Source: Synergistetes bacterium HGW-Synergistetes-1
Lineage (GTDB): Bacteria; Synergistota; Synergistia; Synergistales; Synergistaceae
NCBI GenBank assembly: GCA_002839185.1
Contig: PGXO01000010.1
Span: 62,001 to 126,000, forward strand
Direction of reading: 5' to 3'
Length of the DNA: 64,000 bases
The notes below the pieces were generated by a model. The model was not told the origin of the DNA. It made no database searches and saw nothing but the letters and a program-made list of their open reading frames with translations. Every line of letters starts with the position of its first letter. Within the stretch, counting starts at the first letter, position 1. Made by a program: the position numbers and the translations under genes. Positions 60,074 through 64,000 of the stretch are shown here, in pieces.

Positions 60074-60511
60074 CTACTCCCAGTTAGTTATATCTGAGTT
60101 TGAATCTTCTCCGCCTTCCTGGCCGTCCGCCCCGTATGAAAAGAGATCAAAGTCCCCGTTCCGGCCCGGAGATTCATAAATAAACTCTCTGCCCCAGGCG
60201 TCTTTGGGGACCTTTTTCATATAACCGTTCTTTTTGTAATTGAGCGGTTCCGGAGGAGTGGTCGGAGGTTTCACAAGCGCAGCCAGGCCCTGGTCTGTCG
60301 TCGGGTAAAAACCGTTGTCCAGATGAAAAAGGCCCAAAACCTGCTCCAGCTGTGCTATCTGAGTCCTTGTAGTCTTTATCTTTGCCTCTTCACTCTGTCC
60401 GATCAGTCTGGGACCGACAAGAGCCGAAAGGAGGCCAATGATCACAACGACGACCATTATTTCTATCAGAGTAAAGCCACGCCGTTTATCAATGAATTTT
60501 TTCGTTTTCAT
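60074..60511 (-). CDS. gspG: Type II secretion major pseudopilin GspG
   Basis: A 145-residue major pseudopilin. RRG^FTLIEIMVVVVIIGLLSA is cut after Gly. The conserved loop LGLFHLDNGFYPTTDQGLAA is followed by PKDAWGREFIYESPG and DLFSYGADGQEGGED, with the calcium-binding acidic end. Although it belongs with the secretion genes 11 kb away, it lies on the opposite strand beyond gspF and the M23 gene. Confidence 0.95.
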   Translation of the reverse strand: MKTKKFIDKRRGFTLIEIMVVVVIIGLLSALVGPRLIGQSEEAKIKTTRTQIAQLEQVLGLFHLDNGFYPTTDQGLAALVKPPTTPPEPLNYKKNGYMKKVPKDAWGREFIYESPGRNGDFDLFSYGADGQEGGEDSNSDITNWE

Positions 60512-60609
60512 AAGAATCTGCCTGTCCCCTTTGTTCTGTAAGTTTTGTGATCTTATTTTAATATATTACCATTTATTTTTACACATCGCTGCCATAATAT
60601 CCTATAACT

Positions 60610-61113
60610 TTAAAAAGGTGAGGGGAAAAACCAGATCGCCCAGACGTTTCCCAGAAAATGAAAAATTATTGAGGGCAGGATATTTCCATATCTCTCGCGC
60701 AGCCACCCCATTATAAGGCCGGGGAAGAAGGTAAGAAGCGAAATGAGATAGGGCGCAGCGATAAGGTGCAGGGGTGCGAATACAAGGTTTACAGCCACTA
60801 TTGAAACTGCCGCTGAATATCTCCTCCTCAATGCCGGCTGCATCCAGCCCCTGAAAAAAATTTCCTCTGCCACCGCTGCGGCAAACCCGGAGATCATCAG
60901 CTTCAAAACGATGTCAAACGGTCTTCTGTGCGGCAGGTCATCCCATGGCCACACAAGGGCAACAGCCGTCAGCAGTAATAGTGTAAATGCGGTAATAACA
61001 AGCGTTTGAAGGATAGCTCTTTTATCAAAAACGACCCTGAAGGGAGAAACATCTTCCGCCCTGTCCCTGTTTGATGTTTTATCATATGAGAAGCGATCTG
61101 AAAATTTGTCCAT
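60610..61113 (-). CDS. CPBP-family intramembrane glutamic protease
   Basis: A 167-residue membrane protease of the CAAX/CPBP (Abi) family, with an N-terminal cytoplasmic stretch and about four to five helices. Catalytic motifs are AEEIFFRGWMQ (EExxxR), FAPLH (FxxxH) and HFLGN (HxxxN). Members cut lipidated or C-terminally sorted proteins or are immunity-linked. Some short bacterial members serve protein-sorting systems, but no partner is visible here. Confidence 0.82.
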   Translation of the reverse strand: MDKFSDRFSYDKTSNRDRAEDVSPFRVVFDKRAILQTLVITAFTLLLLTAVALVWPWDDLPHRRPFDIVLKLMISGFAAAVAEEIFFRGWMQPALRRRYSAAVSIVAVNLVFAPLHLIAAPYLISLLTFFPGLIMGWLRERYGNILPSIIFHFLGNVWAIWFFPSPF

Positions 61114-61381
61114 ACCATTCCACTCTCTGCGAAAAGGCGTTGCCCTATCGGTCGGGCTTGCTGCTTGTCCATTATATCACCGCTTTTTTCGTGGATTATT
61201 ATGTTTCTTATTTCCTGATCGATCATATTTTTCAAAGTTTGGAAGATTTGCTATGGCATCATCCATCTTTCAATCTTATACTTACATTGGAGTAATTGAA
61301 GTAAATGGTCTCATGTTGCTTGAAACTGCCGTATACCATATTCTCTATAGTATTTAAAGGGCCCTATCATCTGTCCATCTC

Positions 61382-62506
61382 ATGGAGGGATCACGAATGA
61401 AAGTAGGAATGTTGATACTGGTTACGGTCATTATAATAAGCTTCTGTTTATCATTTGATCTTTTAACAGCAGAAGCATCTGGACCATCTGTCTATGTCGA
61501 CTATGAGTACGGAGACCTCAAGGAAGTGATCGTCGGCCTTCCATACGGGATGTCGCCATCACTCAGCGCGCCATGGTTCGAAAACGCAATGAAGGTTTTG
61601 CCTCCTGACGAAGCCGAGTACGCAAGAAAAACAGCGGGGATGCTGTGGACTGATATGATCGACCCCAAAACCGGCAAAAGCGAGACAGAGATGCTGGAAG
61701 AAGAAAACCTTGCGCTGATCAACATTTTAAATTCCCTTGGAGTCAAAGTATTTCGTCCTAAAGAGATAACTGTTGATTTCATAAAGAAAAATTATGGCTC
61801 CGACATCCTGCTGAACGGATTCAGTCAGGATTTTCCCAGGGATAACATCGCAGTGATCGGAAACAACCTGATTGAGCTCAATCTTCGGACACCACTCAGA
61901 AAAGTTGACATATCCGGGTTCAAAGAAGTGCTGACAGACAAGTGTACAAAGGGTGATGTCAGATGGTTTTCCATGCCTCATACGGAATTGCTTGCCCCTC
62001 CAGACCCTGATACTCCGCTTCTGGAAGGCGGAGACGTTATTGTATTGGACAGGACTATCCTTGTCGGCAACACCAGGAATCCAAGCGTGGGATCAAACGA
62101 AGCGGGCTTCAGATGGCTTAAAAACATTCTGGGAAGCTCCTACGATGTTGTACGGATCCCCCTGAGGGAGGACGTCCTCCATCTTGACTGCGTTCTATCT
62201 GTTCCGCGCGAAGGCCTCGCGATAGTCTGTGAAGAGGCTTTTGTTGACGGACTGCCCGACTATATAAAAGGATGGGACCTGATCAAGGTAAGCATTGAGA
62301 GCGTGCAGAGGCTTGCGATAAACGGGATACCGGTCGACAGCAAAAATTACATTATCTCCTACAATGAGCACAACGACAACAGATATCTGCAGTCCGAGCT
62401 TGAGACGAGGTATATCAGAGTCCACAGGGTATTTTTCGGGACCCACAACGGGCAGGGCGGCTCGCTGAGGTGTGCCACCCAGCCTATTATAAGGAAAATT
62501 AAGTGA
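61382..62506 (+). CDS. Exported guanidino-group-modifying enzyme (amidinotransferase/deiminase family)
   Basis: A 374-residue protein with a Sec signal peptide (LILVTVIIISFCLSFDLLTA, ending near AEA). The beta/alpha-propeller catalytic pieces are FPRDNIAVIG, LEGGDVIVLDR, VLHLDCVLSV with His, and GGSLRCATQPI with the nucleophilic Cys. The composition matches glycine amidinotransferase and arginine-deiminase relatives. It is unusual to find one exported to the periplasm. It may process arginine or guanidino peptides outside the cytoplasm (inference). Start 61382 or ATG 61397. Confidence 0.8.
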   Translation: MEGSRMKVGMLILVTVIIISFCLSFDLLTAEASGPSVYVDYEYGDLKEVIVGLPYGMSPSLSAPWFENAMKVLPPDEAEYARKTAGMLWTDMIDPKTGKSETEMLEEENLALINILNSLGVKVFRPKEITVDFIKKNYGSDILLNGFSQDFPRDNIAVIGNNLIELNLRTPLRKVDISGFKEVLTDKCTKGDVRWFSMPHTELLAPPDPDTPLLEGGDVIVLDRTILVGNTRNPSVGSNEAGFRWLKNILGSSYDVVRIPLREDVLHLDCVLSVPREGLAIVCEEAFVDGLPDYIKGWDLIKVSIESVQRLAINGIPVDSKNYIISYNEHNDNRYLQSELETRYIRVHRVFFGTHNGQGGSLRCATQPIIRKIK

Positions 62507-62522
62507 TCGGTCCTATATGAAT

Positions 62523-62576
62523 GCGGCCCTCCTGTCGGGCGCTGCAAAAGCATTCGGCAGGAGGACCTTGTTTTTT
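62523..62576 (+). terminator. Terminator of the guanidino enzyme gene
   Basis: CCTCCTGTCGGGCGC and the complementary arm ending CGGCAGGAGG form a long stem, followed by a T-run (TTGTTTTTTT). Confidence 0.85.
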
Positions 62577-63671
62577 TCAGTGATCTGATTTGAGTCCTGC
62601 TCCGCACATCGTAAGCAGGCTGTCGGGTGTTTTTCCCTGCACCTCGCAGTATTTAAGGTATGCGGCGTAATTTGCGGCGGTCGTGTGTTCACAGTAGATG
62701 CCCTTTTCTGCCAAGACGGATCTTGCGTCAAGTATTTTATCTTCAGGGGCCCTTATAAGCCTGACATCATACCTGTAAATGTACTCAAGTATCTCCTCTC
62801 CGCGTGCCGGACGGCCTATAGCTATGCCTTCAGCAAGAGTGACCTTGGGGAACACTTTTGCCGGCATTTTTTCACCGGCCTCAACAGCCTTCACAAACGG
62901 ATCACAGTTCTCGCTCTGGATCGCCACTATGTTGGGCATCCTGTCGATCGCGCCGCTTGCCAGAAGTTCTTCAAGTCCTTTGATCACACCTATAAATAGA
63001 GTCCCGTTGCCAAGTGGGATGAAAATGTTCTCGGGAATTCTGCTCAGCTGTTCGTAAACTTCGTAGATGTAGGTCTTGGTCCCTTCGTAGAAGAAGGGAT
63101 TATAGACATGGTTGGCGTAATATTTACCCTCTTTTTCCACCTTAGACCTGCATGAATCGGCGCAGTTGTCGCGCGATCCCGGCACAATGTTCACACGCGC
63201 TCCGTGCGCCTTTATCATGTCTATTTTTTTGGGAGACGTCCCCTCAGGCACAAAGATCTCACAGTCTATGCCGCATCTTCCGCAGTATGCCGCCACGCTG
63301 TTTCCGGCGTTGCCGCTGCTGTCCTGTACAACAGAATCCACACCTATCGCTTTGCAGTGAGCTATAAGGACCGCAGCGCCCCTATCCTTGAAGGAGAGGG
63401 TCGGCATGAAATAATCCATTTTGAGGAGCACATCATCACTGAACCTGATGACAGGGGTCATTCCCTCTCCCAGTGTCACTTCGCGCCAGGTATCGTCCTC
63501 AAGCGCCATGAACTCCCTGTAGCGGAACATCCCCCAGATGCTTTTGTCTATACTGGATGGATCGTATCGTGGCGCGTCAAAATCAAGTTTCCATAGCCCG
63601 CCGCACTCGCACTTCGGCTTTCGGGTCCTCGTGCTCTCAATAGTGCCGCATTTACCGCAGACAAAATTCAT
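62577..63671 (-). CDS. Threonine-synthase-like PLP enzyme with N-terminal zinc ribbon
   Basis: A 364-residue fold-type II PLP enzyme. The zinc-ribbon start is FVCGKCGTIESTRTRKPKCE with CGG. PLP lysine lies in FMPTLSFKDRGA, the phosphate loop in DSSGNAGNSVA, and a glycine loop in FIPLGNGTLF. This matches the short threonine synthase family that uses O-phosphohomoserine, but related lyases cannot be excluded. ATG 63671 has GGAGG six bases upstream and overlaps the RidA stop as ATGA. The longer frame to 63743 is a shadow of RidA. Confidence 0.8.
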   Translation of the reverse strand: MNFVCGKCGTIESTRTRKPKCECGGLWKLDFDAPRYDPSSIDKSIWGMFRYREFMALEDDTWREVTLGEGMTPVIRFSDDVLLKMDYFMPTLSFKDRGAAVLIAHCKAIGVDSVVQDSSGNAGNSVAAYCGRCGIDCEIFVPEGTSPKKIDMIKAHGARVNIVPGSRDNCADSCRSKVEKEGKYYANHVYNPFFYEGTKTYIYEVYEQLSRIPENIFIPLGNGTLFIGVIKGLEELLASGAIDRMPNIVAIQSENCDPFVKAVEAGEKMPAKVFPKVTLAEGIAIGRPARGEEILEYIYRYDVRLIRAPEDKILDARSVLAEKGIYCEHTTAANYAAYLKYCEVQGKTPDSLLTMCGAGLKSDH

Positions 63672-64000
63672 CTTGGTACCTCCGCGACCGCCTCTATCTC
63701 GACAAGACAGCCAAAATGGAGCTTTCCGCACGGCACAACACACCTTGACGGCTTATGCTCTGCAAAAAATAATGAATAAACTTCATTTACTTCATCCCAC
63801 ATATCTATGTCTGAGAGGTATATCCGGCACTGTACAACGTTTTCTTTAGTCAATCCGGCTTCATGCAACACCCTCTCCATGTTGGCAAGCGCAAGTGCCG
63901 CATGTTCGCGGGCCCCTCCGGAGACGACCTCACCTGTATCCGGATCCCTTGACAGCTGTCCCGAGATATAGAGCATGCCGTTCGACAATATCCCGGGGCT
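63668..64000 (-). CDS. RidA/YjgF-family enamine/imine deaminase (5' end outside window)
   Basis: The coding frame runs off the window edge, so the start is missing. SNGMLYISGQLSRDPDTGEV, NMERVLHEAGLTKENVVQCR and FFAEHKPSRCVVPCGKLHF with the active-site Arg match RidA. RidA hydrolyses reactive 2-aminoacrylate or 2-aminocrotonate made by PLP enzymes. The overlap with a PLP-dependent threonine-synthase-like gene fits that role. The first visible residues, PGILSNG, correspond to the usual PGPYSQA N-terminus. Confidence 0.88.
   Translation of the reverse strand, partial: SPGILSNGMLYISGQLSRDPDTGEVVSGGAREHAALALANMERVLHEAGLTKENVVQCRIYLSDIDMWDEVNEVYSLFFAEHKPSRCVVPCGKLHFGCLVEIEAVAEVPR

Noticed and set aside
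61114-61381. Gene in the gap before the guanidino enzyme
   Set aside because: The open frames there have no ribosome site and no recognisable sequence. I see only AT-rich spacer.

Overview
The window reads as chromosomal DNA of an anaerobic, diderm, amino-acid-fermenting bacterium, most likely a member of the Synergistota. This is an inference. It rests on an outer-membrane machinery (TonB-ExbBD, TonB-dependent receptor, type II secretion, RND pump, LpxB-like protein) combined with a low-oxygen, amino-acid and organic-acid economy (ferredoxins, FeoAB iron uptake, racemases, homoserine dehydrogenase, TRAP carrier, NhaC antiporter, LarA and aconitase X). No rRNA or other clade marker is present to prove it.

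Layout. 1-3.4 kb: an LpxB-like gene cut by the window edge, then a RemA/RemB-like small gene overlapping gyrB. 3.5-10 kb: an RND pump (inner membrane, TolC, adaptor) followed by gpmA. 10.2-13.7 kb: a formimidoylglutamase-like ureohydrolase, a ferredoxin plus NapH-like membrane protein, a Crp/Fnr regulator and an amidohydrolase. 13.8-27.9 kb is a metal and cobamide block: a cobalamin-riboswitch-controlled TonB receptor; feoA-feoA-feoB and a tiny Cys-rich Feo protein with two copies of a shared palindromic operator; a Fur-family regulator with a znuABC-type importer and a probable CbiR cobamide-remodelling gene; and a second cobalamin riboswitch driving btuF-btuD-btuC-exbB-exbD-tonB. An odd 200-bp element with inverted 11-bp iteron arms lies at 23.1-23.3 kb.

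28.1-32.3 kb is accessory DNA: an ISNCY/IS1202-like insertion sequence, tRNA-Tyr and tRNA-Thr, a dinD homologue without a normal start codon, a mazEF pair with a clear promoter/operator, and a broken 3' fragment of ilvD. 32.4-38.7 kb is a PucR-linked cassette (racemase, homoserine dehydrogenase, NhaC antiporter, aminotransferase) lying between that fragment and the intact ilvD. 38.8-47.4 kb holds ilvD and a GntR/FCD regulator, divergent from larA, the two aconitase X subunits and a complete TRAP transporter. This is a candidate uncharacterised hydroxy-acid or hydroxyproline-type catabolic system.

47.6-60.5 kb carries lgt and a type II secretion locus (J, K, L, M, N, C, I, D, E, F on the plus strand), with gspG and a LysM/M23 peptidase on the opposite strand. 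60.6-64 kb has a CPBP intramembrane protease, an exported guanidino-group-modifying enzyme, and a threonine-synthase-like gene coupled to a RidA gene cut by the window edge.

The two most promising leads are the larA-acnX-TRAP/ilvD-gntR regulon and the ilvD-flanked homoserine cassette. The iteron-armed element and the CbiR-like gene in the zinc operon follow.
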